DNA of 64,000 bases from assembly GCF_000469505.1 (NCBI RefSeq), contig NZ_KI272860.1, positions 233,997-297,996 on the forward strand. The letters are read 5' to 3'. Below, piece by piece: positions 53,656 to 63,031 of this stretch; the first letter of the stretch is position 1; every line of letters starts with the position of its first letter. This DNA comes from Leptotrichia sp. oral taxon 215 str. W9775 (GTDB lineage Bacteria; Fusobacteriota; Fusobacteriia; Fusobacteriales; Leptotrichiaceae). A model generated the notes under the pieces. It did not search any database. It was not told the DNA's origin and saw only the letters and a program-made list of their open reading frames with translations. The position numbers were made by a program, and so were the translations under genes.

Positions 53656-54441
53656 TTAAAATACATCTTTATCTGATAACATTGCATCCTTTGTTTTAAA
53701 CATTTCAAGCAACTTTTCTACAGTCAGGTGTTTTTTCTCTTCTCCTCTGATATCAAATATTATCTCACCTGCATGTAACATTATCAGCCTGTTTCCATAA
53801 TTTATTGCATCCTGCATATTATGTGTAATCATCAAACTTGTAATATTATTTTTTTCTATAATTTCTTTTGTCTTATTTAAAATAATAGCTGAAGTCTGAG
53901 GATCAAGTGCCGCAGTATGTTCATCCAGTAGAAGTATATCCGGCTGATTTAATGTTGCCATTATTAGTGAAAGACATTGTCTCTGTCCTCCTGACAATAA
54001 CGCAACTTGTGTAAATAACTGATTTTCCAGTCCCAGTCCTATACTTTCCAGCTGCTGTTTATAGAAATTTAAATTCTTAACATCAAGACCAAAAGTAAAG
54101 TTAAATTTTTTCCCTTTATTTTTAGCCATTGAAAGATTTTCAAGAACAGTCATTGAAGGAGCTGTTCCTTGAGATGGATTCTGATAAACTTGTGAAATCC
54201 ATTTAGCTCTCTTATGTCTTTCAACATTAGTAAGATTAATATCATTCAACATTACAGTTCCCTTATCAGGCATTATCTGTCCATTCAGAACATTCAGTAA
54301 TGTTGATTTTCCTGCCCCGTTACTTCCTATTATTGTTATAAAATCTCCATCATTTATTTCTAAATTCAGATTTTTAAATACTTCTTTTTCAGTACCTAAT
54401 TCAGAGAAGAATGTCTTATATAAATTTTCTATTTTTATCAT
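53656..54441 (-). CDS. ABC transporter ATP-binding protein (TrpZ-like)
   Basis: A 261-residue ATPase. Walker A GSNGAGKSTLLNVL near 38, signature LSGGQRQCLSLIMA near 150, Walker B ILLLDEHTAALDP near 175 (His instead of the usual Pro) and THNMQDAINYG near 205. It is the third component of the binding protein-permease-ATPase set of the CD06325/TrpXYZ type. One base separates it from the permease gene. The substrate is aromatic amino acid by family analogy. Confidence 0.85.
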   Translation of the reverse strand: MIKIENLYKTFFSELGTEKEVFKNLNLEINDGDFITIIGSNGAGKSTLLNVLNGQIMPDKGTVMLNDINLTNVERHKRAKWISQVYQNPSQGTAPSMTVLENLSMAKNKGKKFNFTFGLDVKNLNFYKQQLESIGLGLENQLFTQVALLSGGQRQCLSLIMATLNQPDILLLDEHTAALDPQTSAIILNKTKEIIEKNNITSLMITHNMQDAINYGNRLIMLHAGEIIFDIRGEEKKHLTVEKLLEMFKTKDAMLSDKDVF

Positions 54442-55584
54442 CTATGCTTCTCCTTTTTCCAGTAATTTTGCTTTATTTTTACCTTTTTTTGATTTTTTTC
54501 TATATTCATTCCATAAAATTATTCCAAGAATTACTGAAGTAATTACTTTAGTATCTGTAGGTTTTACTTCCAGTATTTTAGTTATATTTTCATTGATATT
54601 CAAGTTTCTGTACAGATTCTGTGTCCAGTTATTTGACATCAATGCCATATTTACTATACAGTAGTATAACAATGAACCTACTATTATTATTGAAATTTCG
54701 TTTACCATTCTTGATTTTTTAAGTACACCTAGCCCAAGTATTATTGCCGCAAGTCCAACTACGATTGTTCCAACTCCAGACTGTAAATCCGCTACTTTTA
54801 AATCCTGAGCAAACAATGCTCCAGACAATGCCACCAGTCCGTTAGAAATCATTAGACCAAAAATTTTAAGCCTTTTTTCATTTACTCCAAGACTTACAAC
54901 AAGCTGTTCATTGTTTCCTAAAGCTCTTAATGCAAATCCAAATTTTGAAGTAAGTATATAATCAATTATCATTTTAATTATAAATACTATTAATGCAGTC
55001 AGCATAAGTTTAATATCCTGTGTTGAAACCACATAAAACTCTAAAAGTATAAATATAATTACGTAGACAATCATTGTTCTTATTACATATTTATTTTCTT
55101 TTATTTTATAGTCATAGAATCCTTTTAAAATAAGTAATAACACAAAAACTACTGTAAATATTATAAAGTATTTTTCATATGTTATCATTTCATATATACT
55201 TCTATCTCCAGGAATTATTGCATTTGAAGAACTGTTAATTCTAAAGTTTATACTGTGAAGCCCTGTTCCTACAAGTATTCCCGCCAGTAGACCTTCAATA
55301 TCAAAATATACGTGCAATGCTCCTGTTATATACCCGGCCAGCATTCCTCCAATAGTTGCAAGGATTAATCCTATTATTGGATTAGTCATACCAAAAAAAC
55401 CATTTTGAGACAGTGAAAAGGCTGCAAATATAAATCCTCCTAATGGAAATGTTCCATCCACTGACAAGTCCGGAAAATCCAGAATCTTATAAGTTATATA
55501 AACCCCCATTACCATTATTGAATATATTAGCCCTGTTTTCATTGCTGTCGGGAGACTTTGTATAAATATTAATAATTCATTCAT
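54442..55584 (-). CDS. ABC transporter permease (TrpY-like)
   Basis: A 380-residue membrane protein with about eight or nine spans in the style of branched-chain/TrpY permeases: GLIYSIMVMGVYITYKILDFPDLSVDGTFPLGG near residue 20, GYITGALHVYFDIEGLLAGILVGTGLHSINFRI, and FALRALGNNEQLVVSLGVNEKRLKIFGLMISNGLVALSG near 220, with the EAA-like coupling loop. The ABC set TrpX-TrpY-TrpZ imports tryptophan in streptococci. Confidence 0.88.
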   Translation of the reverse strand: MNELLIFIQSLPTAMKTGLIYSIMVMGVYITYKILDFPDLSVDGTFPLGGFIFAAFSLSQNGFFGMTNPIIGLILATIGGMLAGYITGALHVYFDIEGLLAGILVGTGLHSINFRINSSSNAIIPGDRSIYEMITYEKYFIIFTVVFVLLLILKGFYDYKIKENKYVIRTMIVYVIIFILLEFYVVSTQDIKLMLTALIVFIIKMIIDYILTSKFGFALRALGNNEQLVVSLGVNEKRLKIFGLMISNGLVALSGALFAQDLKVADLQSGVGTIVVGLAAIILGLGVLKKSRMVNEISIIIVGSLLYYCIVNMALMSNNWTQNLYRNLNINENITKILEVKPTDTKVITSVILGIILWNEYRKKSKKGKNKAKLLEKGEA

Positions 55585-55625
55585 TTACTTTTTCCTATCC
55601 TTCTTTCTTTAATTTACTTTCCTTC

Positions 55626-56597
55626 TTATTTATATATTTTGGCATTTGTTAAGTCCAGTTTTTTCAAATCCAGTCCTAGTTCTGCCGCAGTAGTTTCATT
55701 TACATATAAAGTCATTTTTTTAGATAATTCATATGGTATCTGATCTACCGGTTTCCCTTTTAAAATTTCAATTGCCATTTCTCCAGTTCTTTTTCCAAGT
55801 TCAAAATAATCAAGTCCCATTGTGAATAACGCTCCTGCTTCCACAGAAGAATTTTCACTTGAAACAACAGGCTTTTTAGCAGCTTTTGCTTCTGAAGTAA
55901 TTAATTTTATTCCGGAAACTACCAAGTTGTCAGTTGGAAGGTATAATGCATCACTTTCAACCAATGCATTTTTAGTAGCTTGAGGTAATTCTGATAATGA
56001 ACTTACCCCTTGCAGCATAACAATCAGATTTTTTTCTTTCGCCTTTGCTTCTATTTCTTTTACCTGAACAACTGAATTCTGTTCAGAAGGATTATACAAT
56101 ACAGCTATTTTCTTTACTTCCGGCTTTAATTTTAAAAGCAAGTCAAGCTGTTCGCCAACATTATCAAGTCTGTCACTTGTACCTGTTACATTTTTATTAA
56201 GCAGTTTTGCACTTTCAGGATCAGTAACAGCTGAGAATAATACAGGCATATCTGATATTGTATTTACTAATGCCTGAGCTGAAGGTGTTCCAATTCCCAG
56301 AACTAAATCCTTTTTATCAGTTTTATATCCATTAGCTATTAAAGTTGCATTCGATATAGTACCTTCTGCATTTTTTTCATCAAAGACAGCTTTTATTCCA
56401 GCTTCTTCAAATGCTTTTTTGAAACCTTGTTTAACTAAATCCAATGAAGGATGAGTTGCTATCTGGGTAATACCAATTTTATAAGTTTCATTTCCTCCGC
56501 TACCTTTACTTTCATTATTCTTATTTGAAACTTCACCTGGCTTTCCACAAGATAAAAGCATAAGAGTACTTAAGATTAATACCATTAATTTTTTCAT
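55626..56597 (-). CDS. ABC transporter substrate-binding lipoprotein, second copy (TrpX-like)
   Basis: A 323-residue lipoprotein. The signal peptide ends in LMLLSC. The mature part has the TrpX features YKIGITQIATHPSLDLVKQGF near residue 35, FDEKNAEGTISNATLIANGY, VLYNPSEQNSVVQVKEIEA near 165 and TDNLVVSGIKLI near 230. It shares about half its residues with the upstream copy at 56646-57611. The start ATG at 56595-56597 follows GGGAGA. It gives the transporter an alternative ligand site. Confidence 0.88.
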   Translation of the reverse strand: MKKLMVLILSTLMLLSCGKPGEVSNKNNESKGSGGNETYKIGITQIATHPSLDLVKQGFKKAFEEAGIKAVFDEKNAEGTISNATLIANGYKTDKKDLVLGIGTPSAQALVNTISDMPVLFSAVTDPESAKLLNKNVTGTSDRLDNVGEQLDLLLKLKPEVKKIAVLYNPSEQNSVVQVKEIEAKAKEKNLIVMLQGVSSLSELPQATKNALVESDALYLPTDNLVVSGIKLITSEAKAAKKPVVSSENSSVEAGALFTMGLDYFELGKRTGEMAIEILKGKPVDQIPYELSKKMTLYVNETTAAELGLDLKKLDLTNAKIYK

Positions 56598-56645
56598 TAT
56601 TTTTCTCCCAACTAGAATTTTAAATTTTATTTCCACATTCTATAT

Positions 56646-57611
56646 TTAATCTATTGTTTTCGCTTTTGATTTTATATCTTCCGGCAAACTTATTCCAATT
56701 GCCGCCAATGTTTTACTGTTAATTACTATATCATTTAAATCCATCTTTTTAAAAGTTATTTCAGAAGGATTTTTACCATTTTTCAATATGTCAACAGCTA
56801 TTTTTCCTGCTTCTTTACCCATTTCATAATAGTCTATTCCCTGAGTTATCAAAGCTCCACCTTTTACATGGGCTGATTCAGCACCAAATGCTATTTTCTT
56901 TGCTTTTATTGCCTTCTCAGTAATAAGATTTACTACAGATGCCACTAAATTATCTGTTGGAAAATATAATGCATCTGATTCTTTCACTAAAGTTTCTGAA
57001 GCCTGTGGAATTTCACTTACCTGCGTAACACTTTTTTCCACAATTGTTATTCCAAGTTCTGATGCGGCTTTTTTCAAATCATCAACTTGAACCTTTGAAT
57101 TTTGTTCTGAAGAATTATAAATGACACCTACTTTTTTTATTTTACTGTCAAGTTTCAGTAAAAGTTCCAACTGCTGCTTAACATTTACTCTGTCACTTAT
57201 TCCTGTCACATTTTTCTTAAGAATTCCAGCTGCTTCCGGATCAGTGATAGCTGAAAATACTACTGGAATTTTATCTGTTGATTGTGCTGCAGCCTGTGCA
57301 GTACTTGTTGCTATTGCATAAATCATGTCAACCTTTTCTGTAACAAAATTATTCGCAATCATATTTGCTGTTGCGATTTCACCATTAGCATTTTTCTCAT
57401 CAAAAACTACTTTTAAACCTGCTTCTTTAAAGGCATCTTTAAAACCTTCCCTTGCACTGTCCAACGCAGGATGGGCAACTATCTGAGTAATCCCTATCTT
57501 GAAACTGTCCTTGGATTTTCCTCCTCCTGCTTCACTGCTGTTCTTTCCTTCATTCCCACAACTTAAAACAAGCATTATAGCAATGCCCACTAATAAAAAT
57601 ATTTTTTTCAT
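56646..57611 (-). CDS. ABC transporter substrate-binding lipoprotein, first copy (TrpX-like)
   Basis: A 321-residue lipoprotein. The signal peptide ends in LVLSC. The mature part has FKIGITQIVAHPALDSAREGF, FDEKNANGEIATANMIANNF, IYNSSEQNSKVQVDDLKKA and TDNLVASVVNLI, the same landmarks as the next gene, and differs by a longer C-terminus. Two AGGAGGAG-like sites sit upstream of the ATG. First of the four genes of a TrpX-X-Y-Z type operon. Confidence 0.88.
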   Translation of the reverse strand: MKKIFLLVGIAIMLVLSCGNEGKNSSEAGGGKSKDSFKIGITQIVAHPALDSAREGFKDAFKEAGLKVVFDEKNANGEIATANMIANNFVTEKVDMIYAIATSTAQAAAQSTDKIPVVFSAITDPEAAGILKKNVTGISDRVNVKQQLELLLKLDSKIKKVGVIYNSSEQNSKVQVDDLKKAASELGITIVEKSVTQVSEIPQASETLVKESDALYFPTDNLVASVVNLITEKAIKAKKIAFGAESAHVKGGALITQGIDYYEMGKEAGKIAVDILKNGKNPSEITFKKMDLNDIVINSKTLAAIGISLPEDIKSKAKTID

Positions 57612-57652
57612 TCCTACTCCTCCTACTATCCTACTAATTTTTTAACAGTATA

Positions 57653-57681
57653 ATAATAACATTTTTTTCTACTTAAAGCAA
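57653..57681 (-). promoter_or_regulatory. Promoter of the Trp-type ABC operon
   Basis: TTGCTT (57676-57681), 17 bases, TATTAT (57653-57658), minus strand, about 42 bases before the first ATG. Confidence 0.6.
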
Positions 57682-57732
57682 TATATATATTATTCATATA
57701 TTAAATAATTACTATTCAATTTTTTAATCCAT

Positions 57733-57770
57733 GATATAAAAAAACTGTTCCCATTTTTTTAGAAACAGTT
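57733..57770 (-). terminator. HU terminator
   Basis: On the minus strand AAAAACTGTTTC pairs with GGAACAGTTTTT, followed by more T residues. It lies 32 bases after the HU stop codon. Confidence 0.8.
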
Positions 57771-57801
57771 TTTCTATTTTCATATTAAATTTAAATTATT
57801 T

Positions 57802-58089
57802 CTATTTTGCTTTTGATGCAGCTACTTTATCAGCTAATTTTTTTCCAACTTTAAACTTAACTACTTTTTTAGCAGCTATTTTGATTTCTTTTCCAGTTTG
57901 AGGGTTTCTTCCTTTTCTTGCAGCTCTTTTTTGAACTCCAAAAGTTCCCCAACCTACAAATTGAACGCTATTTCCTTTAGCTAATGATTTTTCAACAGTT
58001 CCTAAAAATTCATTTACTAATTCTTCTGCTCTTTTTTTAGTTTCTCCTGTAGCTTTTGCATAAGCTTCCACAAATTCTTTTTTTGACAT
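57802..58089 (-). CDS. hup: HU family DNA-binding protein
   Basis: A 95-residue HU/IHF family protein: MSKKEFVEAYAKATGETKKRAE at the N-terminus, VQFVGWGTFGVQKRAARKGRNPQTGKEI with the DNA-intercalating arm GRNPQTG, and a C-terminal helix. HU compacts DNA and assists recombination and regulation. GGAGGAC precedes the ATG. It has its own promoter and terminator. Confidence 0.97.
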   Translation of the reverse strand: MSKKEFVEAYAKATGETKKRAEELVNEFLGTVEKSLAKGNSVQFVGWGTFGVQKRAARKGRNPQTGKEIKIAAKKVVKFKVGKKLADKVAASKAK

Positions 58090-58130
58090 ACTACTGTCCT
58101 CCTGTTATTAATTGTACTTAAAACTGATAA

Positions 58131-58181
58131 TATAGCCTTAAGCTATATAATATATTGTAATATATTTTTTCAATTTGTCAA
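58131..58181 (-). promoter_or_regulatory. HU promoter with palindrome
   Basis: TTGACA (58176-58181), 16 bases, TACAAT (58154-58159), minus strand. A palindrome TATAGC-CTTAA-GCTATA (58131-58147) covers the expected transcription start; it may be an operator or a 5' hairpin. Confidence 0.65.
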
Positions 58182-58244
58182 GTAAAAAGATTACTTTTTC
58201 TATTTAATTAACTATAAATTAATTTTTATATTTATGAAAGTTGT

Positions 58245-60920
58245 TTATTTTTTTCTTCTTGTAACAACTTTTATCCCTTCATTTACTAAGAACGGTATTA
58301 AAGCAAATATAATTACTATATCCCAATCAGTAAACGATAACTGCGTAACTTTGAATATTTGGGCAATTCCAGGTATCGATGTTAATCCTACCTGTAAAAC
58401 TATTCCAACTATGATTGATAAAATTAAAACTTTATTTTTAAAGAATCCAACTTCAAATATTGTTTTTTTACTATTTCTCATTGTCAGTGAATAGAACAAC
58501 TGAGATACAGTAAGCACTATAAACGCCATTGTTCTTCCATATGTCATTGCATTTAAAGCTTCTTTACTTTCATTATTGATTACTTCGCTGACTGCAAATC
58601 CATGTTCCTTTACACCAATATAAAATGCCGCTAAAGTTAAAGCTCCAATAAGTACTCCTGCTATTGCCGCCCTATATCCTGCACCTTCTGCAAAAAAGCT
58701 TTCTTTAGGATCTCTTGGCTTTCTTTTCATAACATCCTTATCTCCAGGATCTACTCCAAGTGAAATCGCAGGCAATGTATCAGTTACAAGGTTAAGCCAT
58801 AACAGTTGTATTGGAAGTAAAGGTGAAGGCCAGTTAAACATTGTTGCAATAAACACACATATTACTTCTCCAAGATTACATGAAAGAAGGAACATTATTG
58901 TCTTTTTAATATTATTGTAGATATTTCTTCCTTCTTCTATTGCATGAACAATAGTAGTAAAGTTATCATCTGTAAGAATCATGTCACTTGCACCTTTTGA
59001 AACGTCAGTTCCTGTTATTCCCATTGCTACACCTATATCAGCAAATTTTAATGATGGTGCATCATTTACTCCGTCTCCTGTCATGGAAACTATATTTCCC
59101 TGTTCCTTAAATGCTTTTACTATCTTAACTTTATGCTCAGGAGAAACCCTTGCAAAAACTCTATATTTGTTAATTTCCTTTGCAAACTGTTCATCCGGAA
59201 TTTCATCTATTTCTGCTCCAGTTAAGCTTTGACTTATATCTGTTGCTATTCCAAGTTCCTTTGCAATGGCAACAGCAGTATTTTTATGGTCTCCTGTTAT
59301 CATAATCGGAGTTATTCCTGCTTTTTTAGCCTCTATAATCGAATCCTTAACTTCTGTTCTCGGAGGATCTATCATTCCGACAATTCCTACTACAACAAGA
59401 TTTTTTTCCATTTCTTCTGCAGAAATCATATCATCTGTATCCTTAAATGCTACTCCTAAAACCCTTAAAGCAGAGTCAGACATTTCTTCTGCAGCTTTTA
59501 ATATCTTATCTTTCATTTCCTGAGTTAAAGGAACAATGTTACCATTTACAAGTACTCTGTCAGACTTAACAAGAATATTGTCAATAGCTCCTTTAGTATG
59601 AACTCTGTATTTCCCTTCCTCTTCATTCAATGTAGACATTAATTTTCTGTCTGAGTCAAAAGGAAATTCTCCTACTCTTTTATATTCTGTATTCAATGTA
59701 TTCTTTTCAAGATTGAACCTATCTCCTAGTACAACTAATGCAACTTCTGTCGGATCTCCTATATCCTGTCCACTATCAATTGAAGCATCTGAACACAGTA
59801 CAAATGATCTTATCAGTTCTTTTTCATCCCTGTTTGCTTCAAAATCTCTGCCTTCTGACGGAACTTCTCTCAGATTGTCAGGAGTATAGATTTTTACAAC
59901 TGTCATTTTATTCTGCGTTAATGTTCCCGTCTTGTCTGAGCAGATTATATTTACAGCTCCGAGAGTTTCTACAGCTGGAAGTTTTCTTACAATGGCATTT
60001 ATTTTCGACATTCTTGTTACTCCCATTGAAAGAACTATTGCAACTATTGCTACAAGCCCTTCAGGTATTGCAGCAACAGCTAGACTTATTGCTGTCATTA
60101 GCATATCTATCCAGTTTCTTCCCTGTAAAAGTCCTATTACAAATATAAGTCCACAAATTACCATTGCCATGTATCCCAATGTTTTCCCAAGCTTATCAAG
60201 CTTTACCTGTAATGGAGTAAGTGTGTTTTCATCTTCATCAAGTATTTTAGCTATTTTACCAATTTCTGTCTCCATTGCAGTTGCTACAACAACTCCTTCT
60301 CCTCTTCCATAAGTAGCCATTGTAGACATAAACGCCATATTTTCCTTATCTCCTACAGGTATTTTAGCATCTTCTGTAATAAAGTTGGCATTTTTCTCAC
60401 TAGGAACTGATTCCCCTGTTAATGCAGATTCCTCTATCTGTAAATTTGCACTTTCTATAAGTCTTATATCAGCTGGTATAAAACGCCCTGCATCAATTAT
60501 TATTATATCTCCAGGAACTAAATCTTCTGAATTTATTTCTACAACTTCCCCATTACGTCTTACGGCACTTTTAGGTGTCGTCATTTGCTGTAATGCTTCC
60601 AGTGCCTTTTCAGCCTTTGACTCCTGAACTACCCCTACAACTGCATTTATAACTACAACTGCAAGTATAATTATAGCATCAGTAACTCCTTCAAGCCCAT
60701 GAGCTATTATGTTTATTACTGCCGCACCTATTAACACATAAATAAGTACATCCTGAAGCTGCCCTACAAACAGCTGTAATAAACTCTTTTTAGGTTTCCC
60801 CTTTAATTTATTCTGTCCATATTTTTCAAGTCTTTTATTTACTTCTTCTGTCGTCAGTCCTGTTTTAGGATCTACATTCAGCTCTTTCAGTACTTCTTCC
60901 TGTGATTTTGTAAACCACAT
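58245..60920 (-). CDS. Cation-transporting P-type ATPase, Ca2+-ATPase type
   Basis: An 891-residue type II P-type ATPase. The actuator TGES motif (ALTGESVP) is near residue 170, PEGL in membrane helix 4 (AAIPEGLVAI) near 290, the phosphorylated Asp in CSDKTGTLTQNKM near 328, the nucleotide KGA (HTKGAIDNIL) near 440, and the hinge MTGDGVNDAPSLKFADIGVAMG near 625. The M6 segment WLNLVTDTLPA and PEGL follow the Ca2+ site II pattern, so calcium export is likely, although related Na+ or Mn2+ transport cannot be excluded. Ten spans are expected. Promoter TTGCGA-17-TATAAT immediately upstream. Confidence 0.92.
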   Translation of the reverse strand: MWFTKSQEEVLKELNVDPKTGLTTEEVNKRLEKYGQNKLKGKPKKSLLQLFVGQLQDVLIYVLIGAAVINIIAHGLEGVTDAIIILAVVVINAVVGVVQESKAEKALEALQQMTTPKSAVRRNGEVVEINSEDLVPGDIIIIDAGRFIPADIRLIESANLQIEESALTGESVPSEKNANFITEDAKIPVGDKENMAFMSTMATYGRGEGVVVATAMETEIGKIAKILDEDENTLTPLQVKLDKLGKTLGYMAMVICGLIFVIGLLQGRNWIDMLMTAISLAVAAIPEGLVAIVAIVLSMGVTRMSKINAIVRKLPAVETLGAVNIICSDKTGTLTQNKMTVVKIYTPDNLREVPSEGRDFEANRDEKELIRSFVLCSDASIDSGQDIGDPTEVALVVLGDRFNLEKNTLNTEYKRVGEFPFDSDRKLMSTLNEEEGKYRVHTKGAIDNILVKSDRVLVNGNIVPLTQEMKDKILKAAEEMSDSALRVLGVAFKDTDDMISAEEMEKNLVVVGIVGMIDPPRTEVKDSIIEAKKAGITPIMITGDHKNTAVAIAKELGIATDISQSLTGAEIDEIPDEQFAKEINKYRVFARVSPEHKVKIVKAFKEQGNIVSMTGDGVNDAPSLKFADIGVAMGITGTDVSKGASDMILTDDNFTTIVHAIEEGRNIYNNIKKTIMFLLSCNLGEVICVFIATMFNWPSPLLPIQLLWLNLVTDTLPAISLGVDPGDKDVMKRKPRDPKESFFAEGAGYRAAIAGVLIGALTLAAFYIGVKEHGFAVSEVINNESKEALNAMTYGRTMAFIVLTVSQLFYSLTMRNSKKTIFEVGFFKNKVLILSIIVGIVLQVGLTSIPGIAQIFKVTQLSFTDWDIVIIFALIPFLVNEGIKVVTRRKK

Positions 60921-60954
60921 ATTTCATTCCACCTCTCTATATTTTTATTTCACT

Positions 60955-60983
60955 ATTATATATGATTTGTAATATTTTCGCAA
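60955..60983 (-). promoter_or_regulatory. Promoter of the P-type ATPase gene
   Basis: TTGCGA (60978-60983), 17 bases, TATAAT (60955-60960), minus strand, 35 bases from the ATG. Confidence 0.7.
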
Positions 60984-60995
60984 TAGTAAAATAAA

Positions 60996-61310
60996 TTAAT
61001 TTGAAGGCCACCAGTCTTCTCCTTCATAACCTAGATTTCTGTCATAATATCTTAAATATTTCAGCAGTTTTTTATCTTTAAACAGATCATATTCAATTCC
61101 ATGTACAGATTCCAGCAATTTTTCCACTTCATCTCTATTCATCACTTCATAATTAGGCATTAAATTAAGATGTTTCATGTCTATTTTAGGACTAAAACCA
61201 TAATCCCTCATATCTGCATCTTCTGTATAGTTGTTAACTTTATCAAATAAAGGATAGCCCTTTGAATCTATATATTTTTCATCAATAAATATATAGGAAT
61301 AAGCTATCAC
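60996..61310 (-). CDS. Uncharacterised small protein
   Basis: A 104-residue protein, rich in Tyr, Asp and Lys (YPLFDKVNNYTEDADMRDYG, LRYYDRNLGYEGEDWWPSN). No family recognised. The GTG at 61308-61310 has only a weak ribosome-binding site, and the same frame is open 63 bases further upstream into the end of the preceding gene (giving LKAYIENEKYVIAYSYIF) without an ATG, GTG or TTG. The start is thus unsettled; a non-standard codon or a frameshift from the upstream gene are both possible. Confidence 0.5.
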   Translation of the reverse strand: MIAYSYIFIDEKYIDSKGYPLFDKVNNYTEDADMRDYGFSPKIDMKHLNLMPNYEVMNRDEVEKLLESVHGIEYDLFKDKKLLKYLRYYDRNLGYEGEDWWPSN

Positions 61311-61336
61311 ATATTTCTCATTTTCAATGTATGCTT

Positions 61337-61981
61337 TTAATCTACCAGATAAACTTTTAACGCAACTTCCGCATCAAAGGGAATAGGAATTGCTATTACT
61401 TTTTTTCCTGAATCTATAAGTCTTGCAATTATTTCGCTCTGTTCTTTTGGAAGATACCCGACTCTTTCCTTATTTTCATTATATACAGCCACCAGATTTA
61501 ACGAAGCTCCATTAAACTCCCTGAATAAATCAAGTACATTAGCATATCTCATTTTAATATTGAAGTTTCTTATATATTTTATTCCTGCAAGGTATGTATC
61601 CAGTAAGAATATCTGTCTTGATTTTACAGTATATTTATCAATCAGAATTTTAGCATATTCAAACATCATTTCCTTACCTGAACGGATTTTCTCTTCTCTT
61701 CCATTTTTTTTCTGTATTACAAGTACACCATTTCCAAATCCATATTCACTTACCATATAGTTTCTCTGGGTTTTTAAAAACTCAAAGTATTCCATCATTT
61801 CCTCAAAAATCATTACTTCCTTCTGGGTTACCTGAAATGAGCCTTTTTTTATTTCTATGGAGTCGTTCTCAATATATGAATAATATAGTCTTCCATCAGA
61901 AAAAATTTCTATTTCATAGTTTCCTCCATAATAAAGCCCGTCAAATTCAAGCTTTATCCCACTAAATGTATTTGAAAACAT
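61337..61981 (-). CDS. Uncharacterised protein with possible HIRAN-like C-terminal domain
   Basis: A 214-residue protein. The N-terminal 120 residues are beta-rich (FDGLYYGGNYEIEIFSDGRL, FEEMMEYFEFLKTQRN), not recognised. The C-terminal 80 residues (LNLVAVYNENKERVGYLPKE, SEIIARLIDSGKKVIAIPI) resemble a HIRAN domain, a module that recognises DNA ends or is found in SNF2 helicases and antiviral proteins; the match is by eye only. The ATG has AAGAGGTG upstream. It runs into the small gene below. Confidence 0.55.
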   Translation of the reverse strand: MFSNTFSGIKLEFDGLYYGGNYEIEIFSDGRLYYSYIENDSIEIKKGSFQVTQKEVMIFEEMMEYFEFLKTQRNYMVSEYGFGNGVLVIQKKNGREEKIRSGKEMMFEYAKILIDKYTVKSRQIFLLDTYLAGIKYIRNFNIKMRYANVLDLFREFNGASLNLVAVYNENKERVGYLPKEQSEIIARLIDSGKKVIAIPIPFDAEVALKVYLVD

Positions 61982-62018
61982 TTTTTATTCACCTCTTCTA
62001 AGTATTATTCATCAACCT

Positions 62019-62993
62019 TTACTTCAGACCTTCAAGTTTCCCTTCAAGAAACATTTTAAGATTATTCTCCACTTCATCCATAAGTCTAGTTAGACTTTTT
62101 TCAGATTTCCATGCTATATGAGGTGTTATAATAAGATTTTCCAGTTCAAACAGTTTTGAATCCTTTTCAACAGGCTCAACACTTGTAACATCAATTGCAG
62201 CTGATTTTATTATTTTATTTTTCAATGCAAAGTATAAATCTTCCTGATTTATAACAGGTCCCCTTGCCAGATTCAATATTGCTGCACTTTTTTTCATTTT
62301 TTTCATTCTTTCAAGATTTATCAAATCCCTCGTTAATTCCGTCAAAGGTGTATGAAGTGTTAGAATATCACATTTTTCAAGTACTTCATCTAAATCGTAC
62401 CTTTTTTCATGAATATTTTGTGATTTATTTTCATCATAATTTCTTCCAGGAATTTTTGCAACCATTACTTCCATTCCTAAAACTTCCGCTATTGCCGCTA
62501 CCCTTTTCCCAATATTTCCAAATCCCACTACTCCAAGAATTTTTCCTTCAGCATCATTTACAGGATAACTTTGATATTCAGGAATCGTAATATCCAGCCA
62601 TTTGTTATTTTTTACTTCTTTACTGTATTCCGTTATTGGTGTCAAGGCATTCAAAAGATAGGTAATTGCAAGCTGTGCCACTGAATTTGTAGAATAATCT
62701 GAAACATTGGCAGTTTTTATACCTTTTTCATTTCCACTCTTAATATCAATGTGATTAAAACCGGTAGCAGTTATAAGAACCAATTTCAGCTTAGAAGCCT
62801 TGTCAAAATGTTCTTTTCTCAGCTTAATCCTATTTGTTATTATTACATCTGCATCACTTATTCTTTCTATAATCTGATCTGCATCTGTATCATCATACTC
62901 AATGTACTCTCCATATTTTGAAAATCTTTCCTTAAGTTCAATCGGTCCGGCTGTTATTCTATCCAGAAAAACTATTTTAAGATTCTTGTCCAT
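62019..62993 (-). CDS. D-isomer-specific 2-hydroxyacid dehydrogenase
   Basis: A 324-residue NAD-dependent dehydrogenase. The dinucleotide motif GVVGFGNIGKRVAAIAEVLG is near 153, the substrate Arg in ILNLARGPVINQEDL near 235, the Glu in SVEPVEKDS near 263, and catalytic His in NLIITPHIAWKS near 285. The N-terminal TATGFNHIDI segment is that of the family. Glycerate or lactate dehydrogenase activity is possible. The next gene (HAD) lies 38 bases upstream, with which it may be cotranscribed. Confidence 0.92.
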   Translation of the reverse strand: MDKNLKIVFLDRITAGPIELKERFSKYGEYIEYDDTDADQIIERISDADVIITNRIKLRKEHFDKASKLKLVLITATGFNHIDIKSGNEKGIKTANVSDYSTNSVAQLAITYLLNALTPITEYSKEVKNNKWLDITIPEYQSYPVNDAEGKILGVVGFGNIGKRVAAIAEVLGMEVMVAKIPGRNYDENKSQNIHEKRYDLDEVLEKCDILTLHTPLTELTRDLINLERMKKMKKSAAILNLARGPVINQEDLYFALKNKIIKSAAIDVTSVEPVEKDSKLFELENLIITPHIAWKSEKSLTRLMDEVENNLKMFLEGKLEGLK

Positions 62994-63031
62994 AATGTAT
63001 TCTCATCCTTTTCTTAAATTTCATATTATAT

